In this document: positions 1 to 6,318 of the stretch, piece by piece
Numbering within the stretch: position 1 is the first letter of the stretch
Layout of the letters: every line of letters begins with the position of its first letter
DNA from: JAWLFY01 sp041685355
Lineage (GTDB): Bacteria > Planctomycetota > Planctomycetia > Pirellulales > Pirellulaceae
Direction of reading: 5' to 3'
NCBI GenBank assembly: GCA_041685355.1
Contig: JAWLFY010000206.1
Coordinates: forward strand, 1-7,577
DNA: 7,577 nt
The notes under the pieces: generated by a model
The model's input: the letters and a program-made list of their open reading frames with translations, nothing else
Told to the model about the DNA's origin: nothing
The model's database searches: none
Program-made: the position numbers and the translations under genes

Positions 1-185
1 GAACCGTGTTCGGACGGAGGCCCCCCTCCAAACCGTACGATCGGCAGAACCCGCCGAGAACTGCAGTAAAACTGCGGTGGGGATCGGTGCGCGGACGGAG
101 ACGAGGGTGTCGCGTCGCCGGACTCGTGAACCGTTCGGTGGGTAGGGGGTGTTGGTGATGCCGTCGGAAGTCTTGACGACATCCG
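1..185. other. Left-edge non-coding stretch with three short hairpins
   Basis: No convincing gene is visible here. It lies downstream of the minus-strand gene that ends at 186. Three small inverted repeats follow one another: GGAGG/CCTCC at 16-20 and 25-29, TCGGC/GCCGA at 41-45 and 53-57, and an 8-bp stem (one G-T wobble) at 60-67 and 71-78 around an AAA loop. None is followed by a clear T-tract on either strand, so they are not convincing Rho-independent terminators. Short stems are common by chance in DNA this GC-rich. The region could also be the end of a neighbouring gene cut by the window edge. Confidence 0.3.
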
Positions 186-2552
186 CTACGGGGAGCTGGG
201 GGGGGCAGCGAGGATGGTCGGGAATTGGCGGACGATGAACCGGGGGAGGAGCAATAACGCCCGATCGGTGGCGGGGTCGTGGGCGTAGCGGTAGGTATCG
301 CTTCCGGGGGCGCCCATCAAGGTGGCGAGTCGCTGTTCGACCCGTTCGCGTCGCTCGCCGAGCGGCTCGGTCCAGACGACCACGGGGAGCCGGTCGTAGG
401 TCGCTTCGGTCCCCAGCCACCAGGCGTCCTCGGAGACTTCGCGGACTTGGAGTCCGAGCGGGTCAAGCGTTTCGGCGATCAGGTCGGCGGCGTCGGAGTC
501 GGGATGGGGCATCACGGTTCGGTTGGCGGCCATCCGGCGTCGCAGGGCGTCGGTCCAGTTAATCACGCAGGTCGCGCCGTTCCGCCGCGCGGTTTGCCGC
601 AACAGTTGGGACATGGTGACGGAGGTCTCGAGCGGGTCGCCGGGGTCGCCACCGGTGAGCGGTTGCCAGGACGCCAGATCGCCGGCCGGTCCGGCCCAGC
701 GAAGGTACCGCTCGTCGGGCATCGTGGCGGGGAGTCCGCGGATCCGCCGTAGCGTCTCGACGGCCAGCGCCGCGAGTTGCCAATCGGTACGCTCGTCGCC
801 CCAGTGAACGGGGGCGTCGTCGTCGTTGTTGTTGTCGTCGTTGTTGTCGTCGTTGTTGTTGTTGGGTTCGCCCAGGAATTCCGTGAGGACGGCGACCGCG
901 GTATCGCGTGTGTCGCCGAAATCGTCGAGGGTCATCCGCGTGCGGAGCGCGTCGCGGAACGTTTGGTCGGTCGGGGTGACGCGGACCTTTCGGTCGTGCC
1001 ACACGACCTCAGCGCCGACCGCTGCGACGGCGCGGTCGAGGTGCTCGGCGGCCGTGATCATCTCTTGGGAAGTCGGGACCGGGGTGCGGATATCAACGCC
1101 GATCAGATCGAACGAGACCCAATCGATTTCGACCGGGGCCCCGGTGAGCTGACCGATGACGAGCGCGAAATCGGACAGCGGGTAGCCGTCCGAGGCGAAC
1201 GCCATCTCGGAGTCGAGGACGCGGCGGAGGTCGATCTTTGGTAGCGGGTTCGCCTCCATCATCGGGTCGATGACCTCTTCCGCCGGAGTCTCGAGTTCGA
1301 GCTGGTCGATCGAAGTTGGCGGCGCGATTTTGGTCGTCGTGTCCCCCTCTTCTTGGCCCAACCCCAAGAACGGCGTGTACTGCGAAAGGCTCGAGGGCAG
1401 TTCGGTCATCCCACCGGCTTCGCCGGCCGCCGAATCGGGGCGACGGCCAGTCGGCGCGACGGGGCCGGTGGGCGCGACGGGGCCGTTGGGCGCGACCGGT
1501 CCGTTGGGCGCGACCGGTCCGTTGGGCGCGACCGGTCCGTTGGGCGCGACCGGTCCGTTGGGACCGTCGATCCCGGCTAACGGGGACTCGGTCAGCAGGT
1601 CCGACGGGATCGCCGAGTCGGGAGTGCCGGGGGGATCGGAAGCGTTTGGCGTGTCGGGGTCGGTGGGGGTGTCGGGATCGGTGGGCGTGTCGGGGTCTTG
1701 ATCGGGGGCCGTATCTTCGGGCGTGCCCTGGTCTTCGGGCGTGCCCTGGTCTTCGGTCGCGCCCTGGTCTTCGGGCGCGCCCGTGTCTTGTGGGGATAAC
1801 GCGTGGTTGGTGTCGGCGGACGGGTCATTCCCGGGATCAGGTCGTTGATCGTCGCTCGGTTCGCTTTCGGAGGGGTCATCGCGATCGCTGGCGGGTGTGA
1901 CCTCGCTTGCCGCCTTCTCGTTGGCGGCGATGTCGCGGGTGCTGCCGGTCCAGCTGTGAACGAACCAAGCGAACAGGGCCGTGGTGACGATCAGTCCGGC
2001 GATCGAGATCGCGACGACGAGGGCGACGTGACGGGTCCGACGGGTCCGTTCGCTCTGCCACGCGGGCGGGGCGACGACGTCTCCGGGCACCCCAGCGTTC
2101 GGCGTGGGCAATGGGGCATCGGCATGCGTTGCCGGGCGGTCGCCGGGTTCGGGGGCGAACCCGCGTGGGGAGGCGTTCGGGTCGATCGAACCGGGCGGCT
2201 CGACGCCGTCTTGAGTCATCGCCTCGCTGTCGACCGGGTCGGTCCCGATCGCCATCCGTTCGCTGCCGGGCGTGGCGCCGGACTTCGGCGGTCCCGAACG
2301 CGGGGGTCCCGAACGCGGGGCGCCTGGATTCGGCGCCGCGTCGGGGGAACGGTCGTTCTTGCCGGGGGGATCTGAGGCGGCGTCGGGATCGGTGATTTCG
2401 ACGAGCGATTGGCACTTCGGGCAATTCGCGATCGTGCCGGCGAGCGCCGGGTTGGTGACCCGCAGTTGGGCGCCGCAGGTCGGGCAGTGGATCGTGAACG
2501 GCGTGAAGGTCAACGGAGCGGCTCGCGGCGGCGCGGGAGGAGACAGGTTCAT
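186..2552 (-). CDS. Zinc-ribbon, single-pass membrane protein with Pro/Asp/Thr-rich repeat linker and extracytoplasmic C-terminal domain (hypothetical)
   Basis: The function is not recognised; the protein is about 788 residues. Seen in order: a zinc ribbon with CPTC (C23, C26) and CPKC (C44, C47); a Pro/Gly-rich stretch; one strong membrane helix at about 176-198 preceded by RTRRTRH; a low-complexity linker at about 203-375 with hexapeptide arrays (EDQGTP, DPDTPT, GPVAPN types); and a more ordinary, folded-looking region at about 430-780. Basic residues before the helix suggest the ribbon is cytosolic and the C-terminal part extracytoplasmic. Two segments, about 447-527 and 645-715, have a loose helix-then-strand pattern like secretin/TonB short N-terminal (STN) domains; this is a weak inference. 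An Asn/Asp run (564-579) interrupts the folded part. I chose the ATG at 2552; an in-frame TTG at 2579 would add nine Pro/Arg-rich residues. It lies 120 bp after the ligase gene on the same strand. This architecture is familiar from planctomycete hypothetical proteins. Confidence 0.85.
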   Translation of the reverse strand: MNLSPPAPPRAAPLTFTPFTIHCPTCGAQLRVTNPALAGTIANCPKCQSLVEITDPDAASDPPGKNDRSPDAAPNPGAPRSGPPRSGPPKSGATPGSERMAIGTDPVDSEAMTQDGVEPPGSIDPNASPRGFAPEPGDRPATHADAPLPTPNAGVPGDVVAPPAWQSERTRRTRHVALVVAISIAGLIVTTALFAWFVHSWTGSTRDIAANEKAASEVTPASDRDDPSESEPSDDQRPDPGNDPSADTNHALSPQDTGAPEDQGATEDQGTPEDQGTPEDTAPDQDPDTPTDPDTPTDPDTPNASDPPGTPDSAIPSDLLTESPLAGIDGPNGPVAPNGPVAPNGPVAPNGPVAPNGPVAPTGPVAPTGRRPDSAAGEAGGMTELPSSLSQYTPFLGLGQEEGDTTTKIAPPTSIDQLELETPAEEVIDPMMEANPLPKIDLRRVLDSEMAFASDGYPLSDFALVIGQLTGAPVEIDWVSFDLIGVDIRTPVPTSQEMITAAEHLDRAVAAVGAEVVWHDRKVRVTPTDQTFRDALRTRMTLDDFGDTRDTAVAVLTEFLGEPNNNNDDNNDDNNNDDDAPVHWGDERTDWQLAALAVETLRRIRGLPATMPDERYLRWAGPAGDLASWQPLTGGDPGDPLETSVTMSQLLRQTARRNGATCVINWTDALRRRMAANRTVMPHPDSDAADLIAETLDPLGLQVREVSEDAWWLGTEATYDRLPVVVWTEPLGERRERVEQRLATLMGAPGSDTYRYAHDPATDRALLLLPRFIVRQFPTILAAPPSSP
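816..863 (-). repeat. Trinucleotide tract encoding a 16-residue Asn/Asp run
   Basis: On the plus strand this is an uninterrupted mix of GTT and GTC triplets; on the coding strand, AAC and GAC. It encodes N4-D2-N2-D2-N3-D3 (residues about 564-579) inside the otherwise folded C-terminal part of the zinc-ribbon membrane protein. Simple triplet repeats of this kind can change length by replication slippage without breaking the frame. The run is probably a surface loop. Confidence 0.9.
1454..1569 (-). repeat. 18-bp tandem array encoding six GPVAP(N/T) hexapeptides
   Basis: The motif GCGCGAC recurs at 1454, 1472, 1490, 1508, 1526 and 1544, exactly 18 bp apart. The central copies (unit CGGTCCGTTGGGCGCGAC) are identical and the left copies carry a few substitutions. 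It encodes six consecutive GPVAP(N/T) units, about residues 333-367, in the membrane protein's linker. Identity at silent positions points to recent tandem duplication. Glycine occurs every sixth residue, so it is not a classic collagen Gly-X-Y repeat. Confidence 0.92.
1644..1697 (-). repeat. 18-bp tandem array encoding DPDTPT hexapeptides
   Basis: Two near-identical 18-bp units (1662-1679 and 1680-1697) and a partial one before them share a core of GGTG followed by GTGTCGGG. They encode the DPDTPT units at about residues 286-303 of the zinc-ribbon membrane protein. The copies differ by two substitutions. Confidence 0.85.
1714..1785 (-). repeat. 18-bp tandem array encoding EDQGTP-type hexapeptides
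   Basis: Four 18-bp units start at 1714, 1732, 1750 and 1768. The first two are identical (TCTTCGGGCGTGCCCTGG) and the others diverge slightly. The products are EDQGTP/EDQGAT-type hexapeptides at about residues 257-281 of the membrane protein. The array adds to the acidic, proline-rich linker just after the membrane helix. Confidence 0.88.
2286..2321 (-). repeat. 15-bp tandem repeat encoding GPPRS pentapeptides
   Basis: TCCCGAACG recurs at 2292 and 2307 within a 15-bp period, with a diverged third unit at the left end. It encodes RSGPPRSGPPKSG at about residues 80-92 of the membrane protein, between the zinc ribbon and the membrane helix. Confidence 0.75.
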
Positions 2553-2672
2553 GATGCGCGGCGGCGGCGGTCGAACCAACCTTGCCGCGACGAATTCTCG
2601 TTATCCCGCGATCCCGGGGGGGAGGGGTCACGCAAGCGGTATCGCTTTTCCGGGTCGCTGTTCGATCGTTGC
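2553..2672. other. 120-bp gap between ligase and zinc-ribbon protein genes
   Basis: The gap separates two minus-strand genes and is long enough to hold a promoter or transcript end. A short inverted repeat, AAGCG/CGCTT with a GTAT loop, lies at 2634-2647, and a run of C on the coding strand lies near 2615-2627. There is no T-tract after the hairpin in the minus direction and no well-spaced -35/-10 pair. Whether the zinc-ribbon gene is co-transcribed with the ligase therefore stays open. No strong Shine-Dalgarno sequence precedes the ATG at 2552. Confidence 0.35.
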
Positions 2673-3701
2673 TTAGCCGGCCATCCAGGCGGCACGGTAG
2701 CGGAGCCCGAGGCTGAGAATTTTTTCGAGGAGGCTTTCGTAGTCGATCCCGGCGACCTCGGCGCTTTCGGCGAAGTCTTCTCCGTATTCGATGTTGGGGT
2801 TGGCATTCGCCTCGAGCACGTGGATGTCGCCGTTGTCGCTGAGCCGCAGGTCCATCCGTGCGTAGCCGCTCATTTCGAGCGCCCGATAGACCCGTTTGCA
2901 GATCCGCGAGATGCGGGCTTGGAGGGCAGGTTCGAGGTCGTCGGCGGCGCGGGTGGTGATCCCGTGTCGGTCTTGGTATCGGCGGTTCCATTTGACTTGT
3001 CGGGTCGCGATTCGGGCGACGTCATCGGGGAGTTTGCCGAAGTCCATTTCCCACGGCATGAAGGTTTGCAGTCGCTGGTTCCCGATCACGCCGACGTAGA
3101 ACTCGCGGCCGTCGATATATTGCTCGACGATCACGTTTTCCTGAGTCTTTTCGTGGATGAATCGGATCCGTTCTTCGAGGGCTTCGTCGGTGTGGACGAT
3201 GGACGCTTGGGAGATGCCGAACGAGGCGTCTTCGATCGCGGACTTGACGAACAGCGGGAAGGGCAATTTGCGAGGCCGCCGGATTTTTCGTGCTGGTGGG
3301 AACACCGCGAACCGCGGGGTCGGGATGCGGTGGTAGCTGAGCAGTTTTTTCGTGATCGCCTTGTCCTTGCTGAGCAGTAGCCCGCGGGGGTTGCACCCGG
3401 TGTAGGGCTGTTGCATCAGTTCCAGGTAGCTGATCACGGCGAAGTCGTAGGTAACGACGCCGTGGAATTCCTCGAGCAGCATGAACGTGATGTCGGGCTG
3501 GAACTCGAGGAGCGCCTCGCGAATCGGCGCGAGGTCGTCGTAGACCCCGACCGGGAGCACTTCGTGGCCGAGGTGACGGAGCGTGTCACAGACGTCGAAT
3601 TCGGCCTTCCAGGCGTCGAGTTCGGATTCGGGGACGCCCTCGAGCGAGTCGGGGGGGACGTGTCCTTCGCGGACCAGGGCGAGCACTCGGAGTCGGTTCA
3701 C
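2673..3701 (-). CDS. ATP-grasp carboxylate-amine ligase, D-Ala-D-Ala ligase-like
   Basis: The enzyme is predicted to join a carboxylate to an amine, using ATP through an acyl-phosphate, in the cytosol; the substrate is unknown. It has 342 residues, close to Ddl-type enzymes. An N-terminal Rossmann-like domain (about 4-105, ending QPYTGCNPRG) leads to the ATP-grasp fold. Visible are the lysine and glycine-type loop FVKSAIEDASFGIS (151-164, K153), the hinge EQYIDGREFYVGVIG (193-207), and the metal-binding set RMDLR (D284) with VLEANANPN (E297, N299). True Ddl enzymes usually have a KPxxxGSSxGV-like loop and a C-terminal ExNTxPG; both differ here, so a role in cell-wall D-Ala-D-Ala synthesis is doubtful. 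The start is GTG at 3701, 25 bp after the metallopeptidase stop, with a G-rich stretch just upstream. The two genes probably form an operon. Confidence 0.9.
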   Translation of the reverse strand: MNRLRVLALVREGHVPPDSLEGVPESELDAWKAEFDVCDTLRHLGHEVLPVGVYDDLAPIREALLEFQPDITFMLLEEFHGVVTYDFAVISYLELMQQPYTGCNPRGLLLSKDKAITKKLLSYHRIPTPRFAVFPPARKIRRPRKLPFPLFVKSAIEDASFGISQASIVHTDEALEERIRFIHEKTQENVIVEQYIDGREFYVGVIGNQRLQTFMPWEMDFGKLPDDVARIATRQVKWNRRYQDRHGITTRAADDLEPALQARISRICKRVYRALEMSGYARMDLRLSDNGDIHVLEANANPNIEYGEDFAESAEVAGIDYESLLEKILSLGLRYRAAWMAG

Positions 3702-3726
3702 GCGACCCCCGTTTGCGAGATGCCGA

Positions 3727-4791
3727 TCACATGGCGACGCGTTGCCGCCCCTCGTGGAGGAACTGCGTGGTGCGGACGGCGACGAGGATCATCGCGTCCC
3801 GCTTGGCGTCTTCGGCCGCGCCGCCGAGTCGGAGATCGAGTTCCCGGCACCGCGCGATCATCTCCTGGACGACTTGGTCGATCGTGTAGCTGTGTTGGCC
3901 GGTCCAGCGGGCGACGACACGGCGGAGTTCGGCCCGGACGCGGCTGAGGAAGGCGGCGGCGGTGACGTTTCGCCGGTCGTCGGGGGATTCGGAGAAGAGT
4001 CGCCGCAGGTCGTTGTCGTAAACGCTCGGGAAGTCGAGCTCGTAGTGCTCGCGTTTCCGCTGGTAGTGCGTGCGGAGGGTCTTGCGGATTTGGGAGATCG
4101 GGTCGAGGGTCGCCCGCGATCTGAGGGGGGGCTTTTGGTCCCGGATCCGCGTCATCCATTGGTCGACTGTCTTCAGTTTTTCGAGCGCCGGCCAGTCCCG
4201 ATAGTGGGTTCGCCATCGTGACCCGGGGCGTAGCCAAACCGCGAAGGTTTCTGCGAAATCCTCCACCGGGTGCGACTGAGCGTACCACATTTCGAGATGC
4301 AAGACGTAGTCGCGGGAGCCGGGGGTCGGCAGGTAGTAGTCGGGGTAGGGCTGGGACACGCGGCCGAACAGGCGGCGGTAGCAAGGTTTTCGGCTGAGGC
4401 CGAACGCGGTATCGACGGCGTGCCCCGCTTCGTGCCGGAGGATCTTCATGCAGGACGCCTTCGTCCCGCCCTCGACTTCGAGTAGCTGTTTGCGTTCCAA
4501 TCGCATCAGCCGCGGGTGCGCGAGGTAGAAGGGGATCGCGATCCCGGGGATCCCCTCGGGTGAGTACCAGTCGTCGCTGAGCCAACAATGCGGGCGGAAA
4601 CGGATCCCGCGTTGGGCGAGTTCGTCGTACAACTGGTCGATCCGATCTTGCAGCGGCGAGTCGCGGATCGACAACTTCAGGTCGCATAGCCGAAGGTCGA
4701 GCAACGCGTCGTCGCTCAGATCCGCGATGTCGGGTTTGCTCCGCGTCATCGTCCGGTTGGTCATCGTCCCGTCGGTCAGTTCCGCCGTCAT
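3727..4791 (-). CDS. Putative zinc-binding metallopeptidase (Peptidase_Mx-like, HEAGH)
   Basis: A predicted zinc-dependent peptidase of 354 residues; the substrate is unknown. The key motif is ILRHEAGHAVD (HExxH at 120-124), where two His would bind zinc and Glu would be the catalytic base. A second conserved block, HPVEDFAETFAVW (174-186), supplies Glu candidates (E177, E181) for the third ligand. Before these come RPHCWLSDDWYSPEG (66-80) and PFYLAHPRLMRLE (87-99); the whole resembles the family named putative zinc-binding metallopeptidase. No signal peptide or membrane helix is seen, so it is probably cytosolic. The C-terminal part (about 230-350) is helical and basic. The frame stays open to 5283, but that part lies antisense to mnmE and is unlike the family. 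I prefer ATG 4791; ATG 4764 and 4749 are alternatives. It is first in the minus-strand block. Confidence 0.87.
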   Translation of the reverse strand: MTAELTDGTMTNRTMTRSKPDIADLSDDALLDLRLCDLKLSIRDSPLQDRIDQLYDELAQRGIRFRPHCWLSDDWYSPEGIPGIAIPFYLAHPRLMRLERKQLLEVEGGTKASCMKILRHEAGHAVDTAFGLSRKPCYRRLFGRVSQPYPDYYLPTPGSRDYVLHLEMWYAQSHPVEDFAETFAVWLRPGSRWRTHYRDWPALEKLKTVDQWMTRIRDQKPPLRSRATLDPISQIRKTLRTHYQRKREHYELDFPSVYDNDLRRLFSESPDDRRNVTAAAFLSRVRAELRRVVARWTGQHSYTIDQVVQEMIARCRELDLRLGGAAEDAKRDAMILVAVRTTQFLHEGRQRVAM

Positions 4792-4841
4792 CGTTCGGAT
4801 CTCGTCCGGTTTGCCCCGCCAGTCTATTGCATCCTTCGGCA
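4792..4841. promoter_or_regulatory. Divergent intergenic region between metallopeptidase and mnmE
   Basis: This 50-bp gap separates two genes read in opposite directions, so promoters for both should lie here or inside the opposite gene's start. I could not find a well-spaced -35/-10 pair on either strand. Neither start has a strong Shine-Dalgarno sequence. The assignment rests on gene geometry alone. Confidence 0.3.
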
Positions 4842-6311
4842 ATGTCGCCCCCCAGATCTGTCCCCGATTTGCCGAACGGCCGTGAAACGGTCGCGTGTCG
4901 TTTGACCGCCGTGGGCCGATCGGCGGTGGCGGTGATCGCGGTTCGCGGTCCGGCGGCGGGGCGAACGCTCGCCGCTTCGGTGACGCTCGCGACGGGCCGA
5001 CCGCCGTCGCCAGGCCAGATCCGTTACGGGCGTTGGCACGCGGGACAGGGGGACGACGCGGCGGGCGAATCGATCGTGATCTGTCCGCTCGCCGACGACG
5101 CGTTCGAGCTCCACTGCCACGGCGGTCCGGCGGCGGTCGCGCGGATCCTCGATGACCTCCGCGACGCCGGCGTCCGGGTCGTGCCGTTCGACTCGTTCCC
5201 GTCCGAGGGGGCGGTTCGCGGCGGCGACTCGTCGCTGCTGGGCCGGGAAGCGGAGGCCGTGTTGTCGCGATGCATGACGCCACGGACCGCCGCGATCGCG
5301 GCCGACCAGTTCCGCGGGGCGATGTTACGTTGGGCCGAGTCGGTCATCGATCGACTCCCCGGTAAAGGCCGCGAAGAGGAGGTCGCCGAAGAGGAGGTCG
5401 CCGAAGAGGAGGAATCCGAAGAGGGGCCGATCGCCGCGATCCGTCGCGACGCGGCTGCGGTGTTGAAGCGTGCGGCTTTCGGGACGCGGTTGGCCGAGCC
5501 GTTCCGGGTGGTGTTGGCGGGCCCGCCGAACGTCGGCAAGAGCAGTCTGATCAACGCGATCGTCGGATTTCAACGGAGCATCACGCATCATCACGCGGGG
5601 ACCACCCGAGACGTGCTGCACGCCGACGCGGTGCTGGAAGGGGTCCCGATCCGGCTGACCGACACGGCGGGGATCCGTGACAGCGAGGAAGCGATCGAGC
5701 GGGAAGGGGTCGCGCGTGCCCGTCGCTTGCTCCGCGAGGCGGACTTGGTCGTGTGGGTCCGAGCCTCCGATTCGGGAACGGGTGCCTTTTCGGGAACGGG
5801 TGCCTTTTCGGGAACGGGCGAATTGGAGTCTCCGATGGACGCGTTCGAATCGGATCGGGACGACGCGGTTGCCGACGCATTGCCGGCCCAGTTGAGGGTG
5901 TTCAACAAATGCGACTTGGTCGATGGGAGTCGCGGCAACGAGATGGCCGGCTCGTCGACCGGTTCGGGGGAGGTCCCGCGTCGGATCGGAGACGAGTTGT
6001 CGGTGAGCGCCGTGACGGGGGCGGGGATCGAGGCGATGCAGCGGGGGATCGTCGCGGCGTTGTTGCCGACCCCGCCGAATCCGGGCGACCCGGTGCCGCT
6101 GACCGATCGCCAAGTCGCTTGGATCCGTCGGCTGTCGGGGGCGTCGTCGACGGCTGACGTCCGGGAGGCGGTGCGGGGCTTGATCGGCGTCGTCGGGTCG
6201 GCGTCTTCTGGTTCTTCGGGTGCTTCGGATCCGCCGAGTTCGTGGGGGCCGTCGGGTTCGTCGCTCGGGCGCCGCGCGGCGTCGACTCGTGAGCGTTTTG
6301 AAAAGGAGTGA
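4842..6311 (+). CDS. mnmE: MnmE/TrmE-family tRNA modification GTPase, divergent, lacking C-terminal FCIGK
   Basis: With MnmG, MnmE family members install the 5-carboxymethylaminomethyl-type modification on U34 of certain tRNAs, using a formyl-type folate and a potassium-activated GTPase. The protein has 489 residues (E. coli about 454). The N-terminal folate-binding domain is divergent but keeps HCHGG (91-95) and a later AEAV (137-140); the usual PGEFTxRAFLNGK stretch is not recognisable. The G domain is complete: GPPNVGKSS (227-235, with the Asn expected to bind K+), GTTRD (253-257), DTAG (274-277), NKCD (355-358) and SAVTG (389-393). E286 aligns with the catalytic Glu282 of E. coli. Oddities are an acidic EEVAE repeat in the helical domain, an SGTGAF repeat between G3 and G4, and a Ser/Gly tail in place of the last helices and FCIGK. 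ATG 4842 is preferred over an in-frame TTG at 4827. gluQ follows immediately. Confidence 0.88.
   Translation: MSPPRSVPDLPNGRETVACRLTAVGRSAVAVIAVRGPAAGRTLAASVTLATGRPPSPGQIRYGRWHAGQGDDAAGESIVICPLADDAFELHCHGGPAAVARILDDLRDAGVRVVPFDSFPSEGAVRGGDSSLLGREAEAVLSRCMTPRTAAIAADQFRGAMLRWAESVIDRLPGKGREEEVAEEEVAEEEESEEGPIAAIRRDAAAVLKRAAFGTRLAEPFRVVLAGPPNVGKSSLINAIVGFQRSITHHHAGTTRDVLHADAVLEGVPIRLTDTAGIRDSEEAIEREGVARARRLLREADLVVWVRASDSGTGAFSGTGAFSGTGELESPMDAFESDRDDAVADALPAQLRVFNKCDLVDGSRGNEMAGSSTGSGEVPRRIGDELSVSAVTGAGIEAMQRGIVAALLPTPPNPGDPVPLTDRQVAWIRRLSGASSTADVREAVRGLIGVVGSASSGSSGASDPPSSWGPSGSSLGRRAASTRERFEKE
5373..5423 (+). repeat. 15-bp tandem repeat encoding EEVAE pentapeptides
   Basis: GAAGAGGAGGTCGCC occurs at 5373-5387 and exactly again at 5388-5402, followed by a diverged copy and a partial unit to 5423. 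It encodes a strongly acidic stretch at about residues 178-194 of the MnmE-like protein, where the helical domain of E. coli MnmE has an ordinary helix connection. It is probably a flexible or helical acidic loop. Confidence 0.88.
5771..5820 (+). repeat. 18-bp tandem repeat encoding SGTGAF hexapeptides inside the GTPase domain
   Basis: TTCGGGAACGGGTGCCTT is present at 5771-5788, exactly repeated at 5789-5806, and partly repeated from 5807. It encodes SGTGAFSGTGAFSGTG at about residues 311-326 of the MnmE-like protein, between the DTAG and NKCD motifs. Identity across silent positions suggests recent duplication. Confidence 0.9.
6198..6258 (+). repeat. Ser/Gly-rich low-complexity tail of the MnmE-like protein
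   Basis: The bases are dominated by TCG, TCT and GGT codons and encode a Ser/Gly/Pro stretch at about residues 453-473. The segment lies where the C-terminal helices of a canonical MnmE should be. It is not a clean tandem array, just biased composition. Confidence 0.65.
6303..6308 (+). promoter_or_regulatory. Ribosome-binding site of gluQ, overlapping the end of mnmE
   Basis: AAGGAG lies directly before the mnmE stop codon (TGA at 6309-6311) and 10 nt before the GTG at 6319. It decides the gluQ start in favour of 6319 over the GTG at 6289, and it suggests that the two genes are translated from one transcript. Confidence 0.65.
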
Positions 6312-6318
6312 GTCCTCC

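Noticed and set aside
1454..1569. Possible CRISPR array
   Set aside because: The 18-bp units abut with no spacers, stay in frame and encode a regular hexapeptide.
2634..2647. Terminator after the ATP-grasp gene
   Set aside because: The stem is only 5 bp (AAGCG/CGCTT) and is followed in the minus direction by GCGTG, not a T-tract. The TTTT on the plus side follows no plus-strand gene.
1876..2991. 371-residue minus-strand open frame spanning two genes
   Set aside because: It is extremely Arg/Pro-rich and overlaps the zinc-ribbon protein and the ligase in another frame. No motif is recognisable.
2409..3380. 323-residue plus-strand open frame antisense to the ligase
   Set aside because: It mirrors the conserved ATP-grasp gene. 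The long open frame is explained by high GC content and coding bias on the opposite strand.
2673..3701. Canonical D-alanine-D-alanine ligase (ddl)
   Set aside because: The glycine-rich loop and the C-terminal Asn motif differ from Ddl, and no mur or fts genes are nearby. A general ATP-grasp ligase call is safer.
4792..5283. Upstream extension of the metallopeptidase frame by 164 residues
   Set aside because: The frame is open but lies antisense to the mnmE 5' region. Its sequence is Arg/Pro-rich, as expected of GC-rich shadow frames, and lies outside the family-like region.
6220..6318. Earlier gluQ start inside the end of mnmE
   Set aside because: The extra residues are Arg-rich and lack family similarity, while AAGGAG at 6303-6308 is well placed for the GTG at 6319.
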